DNA from: Salminus brasiliensis
Taxonomy: Eukaryota > Chordata > Actinopteri > Characiformes > Bryconidae
Direction: 5' to 3'
DNA length: 64,000 nucleotides
Assembly (NCBI RefSeq): GCF_030463535.1
Contig: NC_132878.1
Location: 21,565,925-21,629,924 of the forward strand
This document shows, piece after piece, positions 1 to 17,508 of the stretch; the stretch's first letter is position 1, and every line of letters starts with the position of its first letter. The position numbers were made by a program, and so were the translations under genes. The notes under the pieces were generated by a model. It did not search any database, had not been told where the DNA came from, and worked only from the letters and a program-made list of their open reading frames with translations.

Positions 1-799
1 TGGTGCAATTTTAAGGGTGGGTTGGGGAGACATGTCTCCATCACATTTTGATTTGGGATAATTTTGTTTATTTATTCCATTCTTCATTATAGTTATTCTC
101 CTAAAACAATACAGCAGCATGTACATTATAATAAGATTTTTAGTGGCAATGATAAAAATGCCATTAAGCAGTAAAACTCTGTACTGTTCGTACACCTGCT
201 AATAATGTTGCTTGATTTTTGTTTTATATTGACATAGCATTACATTTCCTGAGAATTTAGTCATTCTTGTTCACCAAGATTGTTCACCCCAATTTTACTA
301 ATTTCCAATTCCAACCCACTAGCTATTGTGCAGTGTGAGTGAGGGGGGGCATCCTACCCACCCAGAGAGAGCAAGGCCAGTTACGTTCTCTGTGACATCT
401 GGCAATGGATCGCTGAGGCTTTACCTAGATTTACTTCTAAATTACTGCATATAGTGTCTACTGATGTAGTGTCTACTGATGTCACCCCCATCCCACACAC
501 CATACACACACACACACTTACCAGACCAAATCTGCAACCCTGACTACAACATAAAACCACCATAAAGACAAAGACAAATGGTGGATTTGAAATGCAAGCT
601 TTACAGCTTTCCCCTTTGAATACTGTTACTTATGACGTGAGATGTGTATGTAGCTGGAACAGGTTTCAGTCAGCATTTTAAGGCAACCATTTAATTGTTT
701 GTATATGTGTAGTTTTTGTGTGTGAGAGAGCGAAAAAGAGAGAGATAGAGCGTGAAAGAGTGAAAGAAAAAGACCACAACAGAGAAGAAACAACTAAGA

Positions 800-1000
800 G
801 ATGCACCTGGGGGTTTGTAAACATTCAAATGTGAGGGCCTGCGAAAGGTTGCTGTGGATACCTGCGCATTTGCATGGGCGATTCATTTCCATACTGGAAG
901 TTTGGCTCGGGGAGAAGGGTCGATTTCCATAGCGCGGGATGAGCAAGCACTGATGCGCTAACCACAGCCTCACACCGGCCTATTTGAATGTCAAATTAGG
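800..1000. promoter_or_regulatory. Candidate regulatory block with perfect octamer site
   Basis: This stretch is more GC-rich and less repetitive than its surroundings. It carries a perfect octamer ATTTGCAT at 868-875, a FOX-like GTAAACA near 818, an E-box CACCTG near 805 and an AACCACAG RUNX-like site near 960. It lies upstream of the first recognised pou2f3 exon, so it could be an intronic enhancer or an alternative promoter. Only the motifs are seen; the function is inferred. Confidence 0.25.
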
Positions 1001-1194
1001 AGAGATTACCTGCCACTGGAGACCTTTGAACCCCCCAGATCCAATGCACAGGGTGAACGGAATCCAGAGCCATAAACAGAAGCCCCCGACAGTCCTGGAG
1101 AGATGAAAACTGACAAGAATGAACCATTTAAAAAATGTGGAAGAGACTATACTACACTGGAATATCACTCACCACAACTGTAAAAAAAAATAAA

Positions 1195-1760
1195 AAATAA
1201 AATCCATTTTTTGTCGCTTAAACAATCTTTTTACAATTAGTTATTGAAAGAACCCTTCCTAAATGAGATGTACGAGTGTGAAGAACCTTTCTAAAGTTTA
1301 AAGAACCTCCACATAATGTATTTATGCAAAAAAGAGCCGCAAAGAGTTTTCTTTGAGCGACGATATAAGAGAACCATGTCTGGAGAGATTTGTAAAGATC
1401 TTTCACATAATATAAAAGTTCTATACTGATTTAGGCTTCTTCCTAGAAACTGACATTATGTAGAAGTACTTTAAATTCTGAATGGTTCTTCACACTCACA
1501 CCACATGTTCAAAAACGATTCCCCAAAACAGCATTCAGTCTTTTTTCAGTCATTCATTCAGTACAGAACTGCACAAAGACACCTTTAATTCTCAAGAGTT
1601 TCATCTGTTTTAAACTGTGAAGTTTTTTTTTTTCAAATTATAAAGTGTTCTTCACATGCATTTTATTTACAAACATAATTCTCTAACCAACAATAATTCT
1701 AAATGTTTTAGGGAACCAAAAATGGCTCTTCTATACTGTGCACAGAACCCTTCATGTTTT
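1195..1760. repeat. AGAACC-type dispersed repeat, copy 1
   Basis: AT-rich DNA with many short words such as aaagaaccctt, agaacctttc, ggttcttcacac and cagaacccttcatg in both orientations. A second region built from the same words lies at about 30705-30905. This resembles teleost non-autonomous DNA-transposon repeats; the exact family cannot be named from sequence alone. Confidence 0.4.
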
Positions 1761-1895
1761 AGAGTGCATGTTGGGCTTATTCAATCGTAGGTCTTGTTAT
1801 TACTTGGTAACTACTATGACACTGAGGTTAAGGGTGAAGGTTTGAGGTGTGGGCTCTAATAGATGCTACTTAACAATATTCTCTTCTCTCAACAG

Positions 1896-4800
1896 ATATT
1901 GAACAAAATGGAATTGACTTCACACGACAGGTAAATGCTGTGGACCGCCTGTTTCCTTTGTGTCTCTCTATGCATCATCAAACACAACTTCTACTAAAGC
2001 TGTTCTTCTTCTGACACAGTGTAACATTTTAACAGTGTTAGTTTTACAAGACGAAGAAGTTTTAGGGTTTAAGTGGTCCATGTCCATAATTAGCTCGGTG
2101 CGTCATGAAGAGATGCGTTGTCATCTGATCTTATGTAGAAGACTGCAGTGTGTTCCATGTACAGGAACTAGCCTCTGGCTTCTGGAGTCATTTGCATAGG
2201 CTGCAGCCTGAGGGGAGGGAAGGGATGTTTTTCAAAAGCTCCCTCCCGTTAAACAAGTCAAGCAGCCTTACTGGTCTTGGTGTGGTGTGATATTTATTTT
2301 ATTTTATTTTTTTTACTTTATGGCCTAAACTGTAAGATGGTAACGCATTGTTTTATATGTATATCGTCACTGTCATGCAAAAACCTTGCCATTTTTTGTT
2401 TTGATATAATTAAATTCTGGTATATTTCTGATTTTTACAATAAGTTTGTAAGTTTTCTTCATTTTTCCAGACTTTTTGTAAAAATCATAAATATACCAGA
2501 ATTTAATTACGTCAAAACAAAAAATGGCAAGGTTTTTGCATGACAGTGACGATGTACATATAAAACAATGCGTTACCATCTTACAGTTTAGGCCATAAAG
2601 TTTAAAACACGGCTTATCACACTTTTGAATGAATAGAATCAGCTGCTGATCAGTCACAGAGCATATTATATACATATTCCTTTACCTCCTATGTACAGCA
2701 ATGATTAGTCAAAATTGTGCACAATTTTACCTTTAGACCTGATTTAGTCGATCAATGGTGTGTGACATTGCACTGCATGTAAAACAACCATACACTTCAT
2801 GTAGACTTGTTTATGGGGTTTCCCTGTGTGACATACTGCTATCAATACATGTATGTGATACAGCAAAAATAAAAAAAGTAACACTAACCAACTTTTAATC
2901 CTCAATGTTGGCTTTAGTCCACAGTATTCTATAAGCTTAATTTACACTCAAAATCATTACCAGGACATTACCAGGATACTTTCACCAGTAAATGCTTTGT
3001 GTTTATACTTGCCACAAAATCCTGTTAAACAGGGTGGGACATCTTCAGCATAACTGGCCAACAGCTCCTTATTTCTGAATGGTGGACAACCTATTAGTCA
3101 CAAAATCAGTAAAACAAAATGCCAGTTGTTTTTGTCTATAAGAGGCTACACACACATGCAGGGGTGATGTGCCAATTATACTCCTAAAAACAAGAAGCCC
3201 CCTAAAACTAGAGCAGCAAGTCCCTTGACCATTCTGTACTGGAGCTATGCACTTGACACAGTAAGAAAGGTTTCACTTAACTTGACCTGATGTAGAAATT
3301 GTACTTTACTTTTGTTTCTAATATAATATAGTATGGTACAGTATAGTAGTAAAATGGGCTTCATACAAAAACTTTTTAAGCAGGCAACAGCCTTTTCAAT
3401 AACCAGGAAATATGTACAGACAATTTTAAGATAAACAGTATCTAGAAGATTTTTGAAAGTTCAGATTATGAAAAGCAATGCAATACCCATGTTTATATTA
3501 ATCAGTAACAGATGCATTTGTGCCATAACACTATAAAAATGTATTTTACTCTGTTACAGATATGCTTTCAAACAGGGTGTTGGCTAATTTTTATAATTAT
3601 TAAAATAAATTTTGCCAAGCTGTTGCTTTAAGACATGAGGCTAACCTACGTTTGTCTTGGTTGACAGATAAAGACAGAGGACCTGAACGATTCTCCCCAC
3701 TCCACCTCATCACATAAGGCATGCCACCTAACACAGGGGTCACCAGTGCCAACAGGGCAGCTGCCTGGGGTACACCATTATCCTTTCTATTTCAAATCAA
3801 TTAAGTACATCATTTGATGATGGTGCTATTAATGGCTATTCCAGTGCACATTTAGCTATGCAGTGGACACCATTGGAATTCTAAAAGCCATTGTGTGTAA
3901 TGTGTTCGCAGGAGCTGCCATCACTACACCTACCCCAGTTGGTCCTCATGTCTGGATCACACCTCACACCCTCTTCCTCCTTCCTCCTCTCCCAGGGTCA
4001 GCCCACACATCAAGGTCAGTCAGCATCTGGTACAGCCTGGAAGTGTGTGCAAATGTGTGCAGGATCTTATTCAACCATTAGCCATGTTAGCATGTTTATT
4101 CATGGTGCTAGTTTCCAGTTGTTATTAGTCATGTTAGCATGTTTGATTATGGAACTAGTTTCCATTTGATAAAGGTCATCATGGTTGTGATTATTTACCC
4201 ATAACTAGTATATGTAATGTAATGCTGATGCTGGTACACTGGTTACAAGCACAGGAATCGTCACGCATGGTCAATGACCATGGGTACACTTATACAACAC
4301 ACTTATAAGCTTAAATAATTCAATTAGTTTTGCACATTAAAGCATATGTGTACATTAAAATTTCATACAAAGCTTTGCCTTTACTTTTACTATCTCACAG
4401 CACTGCTGCAGCCAAATCTCCTTTCCCTTCCCTCTCAAGCCCAGTCAGGCCTCCTTCAGCACCAGCCTGGCCTGGCCCTTACTCCTCAGGTAAACTTGCA
4501 TACTAATTAAACTAATGGTAAATAAGTCATGCTTTTTAGCCTAAACTCTGTCTGCCACATCCGAAGTGTCATGGTCATTCTTTTAAAATTCTGAACACTT
4601 CTCAGTACTTTGAAGAAAAAACAAAAGCCCAGTGGCCTCACACATGTACCTACAGGCCAAGCAAAGAATTAATGAAATTGTTGCAACAAAAAAAAACCTG
4701 GAAATCTGTTAAACTCTTTTGGGATTTTGGGACTTGGAACAAGGTGGTAACTTTTTTACCAACAGGGTTTACACATGGGATTTGCTGTTTTTTGGGATCC

Positions 4801-7800
4801 CAGAAAACCTTATGAAAAGTAATAAGATCTGCTCTTTCCACAGTTGCAGTGTTGTGATTCTGTTCATTTCTAATGACATAGTAATGAATTAAAATTACTG
4901 CATGGACTTGTAAAACAATATGGATAGGTCAGATATACATTAGATTGAAAATGGCCACAGTATTGTTATCTGCACTAATTATACCCCATACCTGTTTTAA
5001 ACAACTGCCTTTCTCTTCACAGGCAATGAGTCGAACAGGCTTGACTGGATCTTCTATGGATGGCCACTTGGACATGTCCCATTTACAGGTGCCTAAGCAT
5101 GTAGGCCCCTCGCAGCAGGATGAACCCAGTGACCTGGAGGAGCTGGAACAGTTTGCAAAGTCCTTTAAACAGAGACGCATCAAGCTGGGCTTCACACAGG
5201 CAATAACATCATTTACATAAATCTTTTAACTCATTCAAAGCTTACAGCTTAGGAAATATCGCAAATGCACCTTTACTGTGTTGGGTATCTGATGTTTGAT
5301 GGCTCTTTCAGGGTGACGTGGGTCTGGCTATGGGGAAGCTCTATGGTAATGACTTCAGTCAGACCACCATCTCCCGATTTGAGGCACTCAACCTTAGCTT
5401 CAAGAACATGTGCAAGCTCAAACCCCTCCTGGAGAAGTGGCTGAGTGATGCAGGTAAACACATTTAACACAGTGACCCAAACTAATGTGAGCATTGATTG
5501 GTACCACTTTTCCACAAAGAACACCTGAAGAATTGTGTTGTTTTAATCATTGATGCTTTGCCCCTCTCTGCAGAAAACTCTCCATCTGATTCGATGGCCA
5601 ATCCTGCAACCCTACCACCTCTCATGGAGGGTTATGGGAGGAAGAGGAAAAAGAGGACCAGTATTGAGACCAATATCAAAATGACATTGGAGAAACGCTT
5701 CATAGACGTGAGTATTTGATGTCCTTGAACAGTAGGTGTAAGTTAGCTGGTATAGCCAGGATCTAACAAGTAGATTAGGATTTGTCTGTTTTGATATATT
5801 ACCAGTCTATCCACTCCTTTTAGAATCCCAAACCAAATTCTGAGGAGATCACTATGATCTCGGAGCAGCTGTCGATGGAGAAGGAAGTGGTGCGGGTCTG
5901 GTTCTGCAACCGGCGGCAGAAGGAAAAGAGGATCTTCTGCCCAGTGTCCACCTCACCTATAAAAACACATAACTACAATGCTAGGCTGGTGAGTCTGAGG
6001 GGTTATGTATTATATTGTCACTGTCATCTTGAATCTGGCAGTTATCCTTGACACTTTCTCAAAACTTTGATGATGAATGGACCAATAGAAATGCTTCAAA
6101 TGTACTTAATTGGTCTGATTTAGTCCACCATTACTTACATTCACTTACATTGAAACTTGCGACGGTTTGTTCCATCTCCTATAAAGTTTCTTTTGGAGAT
6201 ACACATACATTAGTGTTGCAGTAGTAGTAACAGTAGTACATTTCTGTTTTTGCACTTCTTAACTATTAAAAAAGTTATTGAACCACATTTCTGCTCGCAA
6301 GGTCTTCAAATAACTTGGGTCTCTCTTCCTTTTAGCCTCCCAGGCCGTTCAGTCCTCTTGCTTCAGGAGGAGGTGGGTCTGATTTGAAGTACTGAACAAA
6401 CACATCATTTATTGGATATAGAAATATTTCACCCCAAATGTAATGTATATTTGTCCCACCTCCCCAGTGTCGAGCAGCTCTTCTCCTAACAGCCCTAGCC
6501 GTGGCTCTTCCCCCAACAACCTGTCTTCTTCCTCCAGCCCTCTGACATCACAGGGAGTCAACCAATCCTTCACTCCTACAGGGTAAAAACCCTCGTTTTG
6601 ATTACACAGCTCCAACTTCAAACTCCCCCAATTGCAAAAGTTGATCACTCAGTGTCAACTAAGCTACAAAGCTAGCATAACAAACAGTTGGAAGATTATA
6701 CCCCACTAATTATCTCTAATTATCTACAAACTACACGAGCAAATCATATTTATTTCATGAAATCCTACTGATCCATTATGTCATTTCAAATATATCTGCT
6801 TTTGTGGTTTGTATGATCTCTGTAATATATAATAATGGCATTACTATTAATAGAGCACTTTGCATTTATTTATACAGTGTATTATTATTAATAAGTGCCA
6901 TTCATTTTTTCATAGCAAACAATAGTAGTAGCAAGTAGAATCTTGAAGCCTGCAATTCCATTGTAGATAGATATGTAGAAGTGTTATGCAGTGTCAGAAA
7001 CAACACAGTTAAACAGTGCTGCTTTTCCACTGCATGGTATTTACACTACTCAGCTCTACTCGCTTTGTGCTACCTGGTATTTGGTTAATTTTCCACTACC
7101 ACAGCTCCAAATAGTGGAAATAGCCCAAAATAATGCAAAACACTGTCACCAATTCAAAAGACATGGCAGAATTGTATGAACTGCCATTCCGGATAAAAAC
7201 AGTCATGATCGCTACTAAAGCTTGGAGAATTTTATAAATGGCTGGTATATGCTGCACATTTTAGTCTCTACTCTGCATGCTTGGGACCACGAGTGGGCAG
7301 GTACTGAAAAAGCAGGTAAAAGGTTCCAAATTCCAAGAACCATTCAGTGAAAAAGCACTGTATCTGAATCTACTTCACAATTTGCTAGAATAGGTTTGAG
7401 GCATGTGTGATCATTCAGGTAAGTCATTTGCATGACACTAATTCATGGAAAATAAGATTCTCTTACCTGCACCAGCACAACACTAAACATTTTATATCAG
7501 ATTTGTGTTCACATTTGCTTCACTGTGCCTTAACGGGTGCACACATCTGCTGCTCCACTAGAGGGTGAAAATGGTCTTTTATAGTAGTGGTTTTCAATCC
7601 ATTCCTCAGGGCCTCTGGGTCTTTAGGAGCAGGTTTGAGAGCCACAGTCATATAGACTGTATACATCGAAGTGTTTTTTGGTGAGCAGATCATGTTTAGA
7701 TTTTATTTAGCTGCACAAAAAACGCTTAACAGATCAAATCAAATTAGTCAAATCACCTCAGAGGTGGTTAGAGATGAATCTTCAACACAAGCGTAAATGA

Positions 7801-8250
7801 TGTGTGCTTTCTGCATTCACACACAGTTACATAAGCAGGAGCATGGCAATTTCCAATTAAATGCTGATAGTTAAATCATCCACAAATGTAGACAATTTGT
7901 GGCCTGTTTCAAAGAGTATGAGAAACCATATCTACAGTAGATCACCAGAAGTAAAGTAGAAACACTGTATGTACATGATGTGCCTTTTTTTTTTAGCAAG
8001 GATGTAAAATCCGATCTCGTTTGGTCACAGTGGAAATCATTTTTTAGTATCAAATTGAAATGAAATCCATGAAATACAATCCAGACATGAAACACATCTT
8101 AATGCAAGGTGTAAACAAGCTCATATAATCCCATATTGTCTTGCATTTTGAGTACAGAGCCGGTAAAATAGTAAACATATAGTAATCTACCTGCAATCCC
8201 TCATTTTCAGATCCTGGTATCGCTGGAACGGCACTGCATATCACCACTGA
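1896..8250 (+). CDS. pou2f3: POU domain class 2 transcription factor 3 (Oct-11/Skn-1a), 5' incomplete
   Basis: Octamer-binding nuclear transcription factor, known in vertebrates for squamous epithelial and tuft/chemosensory cell identity. Exons: 1896-1930, 3668-3769, 3912-4014, 4401-4489, 5023-5199, 5312-5453, 5574-5707, 5824-5988, 6336-6372, 6468-6582, 8211-8250; 378 codons plus stop, all phases consistent. The second exon begins IKTEDL and the last ends SWYRWN, both typical of POU2F3 rather than POU2F1 or POU2F2. The POU-specific domain runs from exon 5023-5199 ([14 protein letters not shown]) into 5312-5453. The POU homeodomain starts [12 protein letters not shown] in 5574-5707 and ends with recognition helix [12 protein letters not shown] in 5824-5988. 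A Ser/Pro-rich tail follows. The first coding exon (about 35 residues in human) is not recognisable and is probably to the left. The intron at 5200-5311 uses a GC donor. Confidence 0.93.
2315..2601. mobile_element. Long-hairpin MITE in a pou2f3 intron
   Basis: Two arms of about 130 bp are near-perfect reverse complements. The left begins ACTTTATGGCCTAAACTG and the right ends CAGTTTAGGCCATAAAGT, with a loop of only about 25 bp around 2447-2470. Mismatches are few (for example gatata versus gacgta). The arms encode nothing on their own, which fits a palindromic miniature inverted-repeat transposon. Transcribed as part of the pou2f3 pre-mRNA it would fold into a long double-stranded stem. Confidence 0.8.
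5200..5311 (+). other. pou2f3: GC-AG intron splitting the POU-specific domain
   Basis: The upstream exon ends GGC TTC ACA CAG and the intron starts gcaataac; there is no GT close by. The downstream exon starts GGTGACGTG after ctctttcag, restoring the conserved reading [12 protein letters not shown]. Reading through the donor reaches a stop within six codons, so splicing here is required. Confidence 0.85.
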
Positions 8251-10180
8251 GGGGCTCAGGATGAATCTGGGGGCAAAAAAGAAGTGAAAATGACAATGTT
8301 TACAGTTTGCTTGGTGGGTGAGCGCCCCGTGCAGAGGAATGTCTTCCAATTCCCACATAGCCTCCACACTGCTGGAGTGCTGAAGTACACAGTTCCACGC
8401 TAAGAAGGGGAAAAAGTTTATTTTTACAACTGCTACACATTTCATCCAGCTGTCTCTACTCGGGTCACGATCTGGCAGACGAGATAAACGGGCCAATCGA
8501 TATTTCCAGTTCATATGGTGGCCATCATGGCGCCATTCTGTGATGCCTGGAGGCATGTTTTTATGGTTTGAAGATGCTGTTTACATAACCATTCTCATGT
8601 CTAATCCCTGCTGGGAGTTTCAATATGAAGGTGTATATATTTAGTTCAAATTAGACAACGAGAACACATCCTGCCTGCAGCTAGCAACAATATCGGAATT
8701 CAAATATGCAAATATCTCAAGCATTGCCTTTTTTAATTAAAAATTGAAGCATGCAGTTATCACTGACATGATTATGTAGCACTTGTTACCAAGTGGTCAG
8801 GTTTTGTTTAGGTCCAGACGCTAGTCTTAAGTCATTTCTTCTTTTCTAAGTGTTTGTTAGCTGTTTGTTTTCTGTATACCTTCTTGAAGAAAAAAAAGAA
8901 GTGGAAAAGGGTGTTTTGATTTTTTTTCTACCTTTTCCATGTGAAGCGGTCTGAAGCATTTGAAGTTCCATCATTTCCATGCTTTATCTTTATGACTTGA
9001 TTACCTAATATCATGTTGTTGTTTTTTTGCTTATTTACTTGTGTTTGTAAATGCATGTTTTTTGTGTGGAACGGCAGTAACCATGTTGTACATTTCAGAG
9101 TTGGAAGTGATATCACGATTCACTGTTTAACACTTATTAAACAGATTAATCATTTACACTTGTCCCTGCTGTAACATTTCTAAACGATTTATGCAGGTTC
9201 TTCACACATCTTTGACTCAAGATCAGAAAAGGGCTTAATTATTAGCCGATGATGACACAGTGGGCAAACACAACGCTCAAGGGCGGGTGAACTGCAACAG
9301 AAGTTATATAGTTATATAGGGCATATAGTTTTAACCTAAATAATTTTTAAAGTTTAAAAAATCTAATAATTAATAACAATAACACACAAGTCTTGTTTGT
9401 AGGACAATTAACCTATAAGCCATAAACCTATAAGGTTAATTTGCTAATAATTCTGGTAAATTAATGCAAACACAATTAATTCAATACCTTAATACCCACT
9501 TTTTAAAATTCCAAAATAGCATTCCAACCTACACTCACAAAAATAGCCCCATCCAAATATAAAAGTAAATGGGATTAATTAAAAGATGCTGTGTCAAACA
9601 GGGCAAATTTAGTTTTGACCACAAAGGCAACTGGCAGCAACTGTTTGTGGATTTTTTTGTCGTTGTCTTTATTGACAGGCCATCTGTGATATGTTTTTCA
9701 TGTATCTGGGCGGTGCATTTTGGTAAGCATGTCAAATTGCTGTCAAAATGATGATATAAGGCTTAAACATAAAAGCTACTTAAAAAGTCTATACTGTATT
9801 TTATTCCACATTTATGTGCACTGCTCTCCCAACTGGAGTTACCAGTTCATTTCCTTCTGGATTCACCTAGTTAGCACACTTTAACACTAGAGGGCAGTAA
9901 CGCATACATAACGCAATTAAGTCCTCACACACCTGTCCTCCCTAAAACCATGTCTAAGGCACATTGAAAAGGTAAAGTAAAATTTAGCATGCAAGTTAAA
10001 CAGATTCAAGTAGAGTGTGCTTTAGTCCGTTTCTCCATTTCTCCTTCACAGCATCTGTAAATTCTGACTGCAAAGACTCCTCCTGAGATTCCCTTTGAAG
10101 ACCAAATAACAGTAAAAGTAACGTAGAGTTCACACTACATTATATTAAATTGCATTAATAACATATATTTAATAAATTAA
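8251..10180. other. pou2f3 3'UTR and intergenic DNA
   Basis: No coding exon is supported. The first part is presumably 3'UTR, though no convincing AATAAA with a downstream context was chosen. A perfect octamer ATGCAAAT lies at 8706-8713. The open frame on the minus strand at 8050-8556 overlaps the last pou2f3 exon antisense and matches nothing known to me. Confidence 0.5.
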
Positions 10181-10751
10181 GCACCAGAAGCAAAAGTTTG
10201 GGCACCCCGCATGGTCAGTGCATGACCTTTAGCTTGCACCTCTTGAGAGGATTTTGAGGTGTACAGATAAGATCATTATCCTGCTGTAAAGGCATCCTCT
10301 TTTCATCTTCAGCTGTTTTACAAATAGTATGTTGTTTGCTTTAAAGGTACTTCACTTTGAAACCTTCACTCTACCAGAGAAATGTCCCCTGCACCACTGG
10401 CTGCAATACAAGCCTAAAGCTTGACTGATCTTCCTCAATGCTTAACAATGGGAGAGGTGGCATGAGAAAACCCAAAGCTGCTGATTGTTTCCTGTTTCAT
10501 TTTCCTAATAGTTGTGAGTAAGCTATAGCCCTAACAAACTAAGATCTGAGGTCTTGGTCAAAGTTATCTGGGAGCTCCAATCTTTCACATGGCACTCCGC
10601 AAAAATAATACACTGACCTTGACCTTAAAATACTGAAAAGAACATTTCATCTTTAACTTTATGCCTTTTGGAGATGAGTTCTTCTACTTACCTAACTATT
10701 CACAGTAACAGAAATCTTGGCCAGAAATGGCCAACCTTTGGCATGCCACTG
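10181..10751 (-). mobile_element. Decayed, internally deleted Tc1/mariner-type element
   Basis: Starts with caaaagtttgggcacccc-like terminal sequence and ends gccaacctttggcatgccactg before a TA, the imperfect inverted ends of a known fish Tc1-like family. Between them are fragments resembling antisense transposase DNA (for example ggctgcaatacaagcctaaag) joined directly to the far terminal region, so most of the transposase is missing. No coding potential remains. Confidence 0.65.
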
Positions 10752-11019
10752 TACTTTTTGCTCGCAAGATAAGGGTGTTTGGTGTAAACGTTCTTGTCCT
10801 GTTAGTCAGAGTGTGGCAGATTTGTAACACAACGGTCCTCCTCAGGGTGTATAGGGAGGGACTTCAGAAATCTCAGATTCACCTGGTTAAACCTGTTCCT
10901 CCTCCCATCCAATTGGCTTCTCCACCTGTTCCATCCTGCTCATCTAGCCTTATTTCCCACTCTTTGTTCTTATCTCAAGAACTCTCTGCACTGTACGCAG
11001 AACTACGCTGGGGGAAGAA
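10752..11019 (+). promoter_or_regulatory. upk2: upk2 5' flank and 5'UTR
   Basis: The 268 bp between the Tc1 relic and the upk2 ATG must hold the proximal promoter and leader, unless a non-coding first exon lies further upstream. It is C/T-rich near 10895-10980. I see no clear TATA box. The start codon has G at -3. Confidence 0.35.
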
Positions 11020-16604
<5,585 letters not shown>

Positions 16605-16697
16605 GTGGACATTTCATCACTTTACATTCAGTGATCAAATCTTTGCATATGTCCATTTCAGAAGTATAAGATGTACACTTGCATTTATCCAACATTA

Positions 16698-16703
16698 AAT
16701 AAA
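16698..16703 (+). terminator. upk2: upk2 polyadenylation signal AATAAA
   Basis: First AATAAA after the upk2 stop, 94 bases downstream. A second candidate lies near 16909. Confidence 0.5.
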
Positions 16704-16999
16704 AAACAAATTATAGGCTTGTTATTGATCACACAGTTACCTCCTTAGCCAAGCACTAAGCTTACATACTGTACATCAGGGTATGTAGATGCTGCATTAT
16801 CTATTGCTAGTTTAAAAATCTCCTATATACTGATTATCATTTCTTCTCTCCAAATGTTTAAATATTGATTGATGGTCTCTGTATTAGATTTATGTCTTTG
16901 TTTTAAAGAAAATAAATTTCATATTTGGCTATTAGCTTGATTTGTGGATATAGCTTTGGTGAGTAAATGTAGCCTATAGGCCAGACCTTCTCAGCCTAG

Positions 17000-17245
17000 G
17001 CCTGGCTGGGGCCGGGGCCGGGGCTGGGACCGAGGCTGGGACCGAGGCTGGGGCTGAGGCTAGGGCTGGGGCCGGGGCCGAGGCTGGGGCCGGGGCCGGG
17101 GCTGGGACCGAGGCTGGGACCGAGGCTGGGGCTAAGGCTGGGGCTGGGGCCGGGGCTGGGACCGAGGCTGGGACCGAGGCTGGGACCGAGGCTGGGGCTA
17201 AGGCTAGGGCTGGGGCCGGGGCTGGGACCGGGGCTGAGACCGGCT
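17000..17245. repeat. GC-rich minisatellite upstream of foxr1
   Basis: Roughly 245 bp built from variant units of GGGGCTGGGACCGAGGCT and shorter GGGGCC/GGGGCT steps. It is far more GC-rich than anything else in the window. The + strand is a chain of GGG/GGGG runs separated by two to five bases, compatible with G-quadruplex folding. The minus-strand frame of Pro-Gly-Ser repeats is only a product of the repeat. Confidence 0.9.
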
Positions 17246-17508
17246 ACTGCAAGCAATTAGAGGGACGTTTGCATGCTAATGTTTATAAGAGTGACCCCAT
17301 TCAGCCAACGTCGAGTCGAACAAGCAGTTTTACCGATAACTCCCATCCTCTGCTCACGAAACGGCCTGATTGCTGACACCTGTATCGGTGACGTCAGGGG
17401 TGTAGTCATTAAGATGAACCTCTTAATGGCCCCTAAGGCTAGTCAACGTCCTTCCTACACTACAGGAATGAGCCCTAACTCGACAATTAGCCGTGTACAA
17501 CTAGCACA

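Larger units (their letters stand above)
1..1895. other. Non-coding DNA upstream of the first recognised pou2f3 exon
   Basis: Probably pou2f3 intron or 5' flank. It holds a short (CA)n near 500-517, a GA-rich stretch at 720-775, the motif cluster at 800-1000 and an AGAACC-type dispersed repeat at about 1195-1760. I could not find an exon matching the POU2F3 N-terminus. Confidence 0.5.
16605..17508. other. upk2-foxr1 intergenic region
   Basis: Contains the upk2 3'UTR with its polyadenylation signal, then a GC-rich minisatellite at about 17000-17245. Then comes about 260 bp just before the foxr1 ATG that must hold the foxr1 promoter or leader unless an upstream non-coding exon exists. Confidence 0.6.

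Noticed and set aside
2277-2675. Two similar frames on opposite strands (88 and 100 codons) suggesting a duplicated small gene
   Set aside because: They are the two arms of the hairpin MITE, so the resemblance is the inverted repeat itself.
8050-8556. 168-codon minus-strand frame, the longest in the pou2f3-upk2 gap
   Set aside because: It is antisense to the last pou2f3 exon and its flanks, with no recognisable domain and no splice partner.
17000-17245. Possible CRISPR-like array because of regular repeats
   Set aside because: There are no unique spacers, units vary in length and sequence, and the genome is clearly that of a vertebrate.
16996-17256. Minus-strand 86-codon frame of Pro/Gly/Ser/Leu repeats, collagen- or mucin-like
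   Set aside because: It is simply the GC-rich minisatellite read in one frame; no start context, splice sites or neighbours support a gene.
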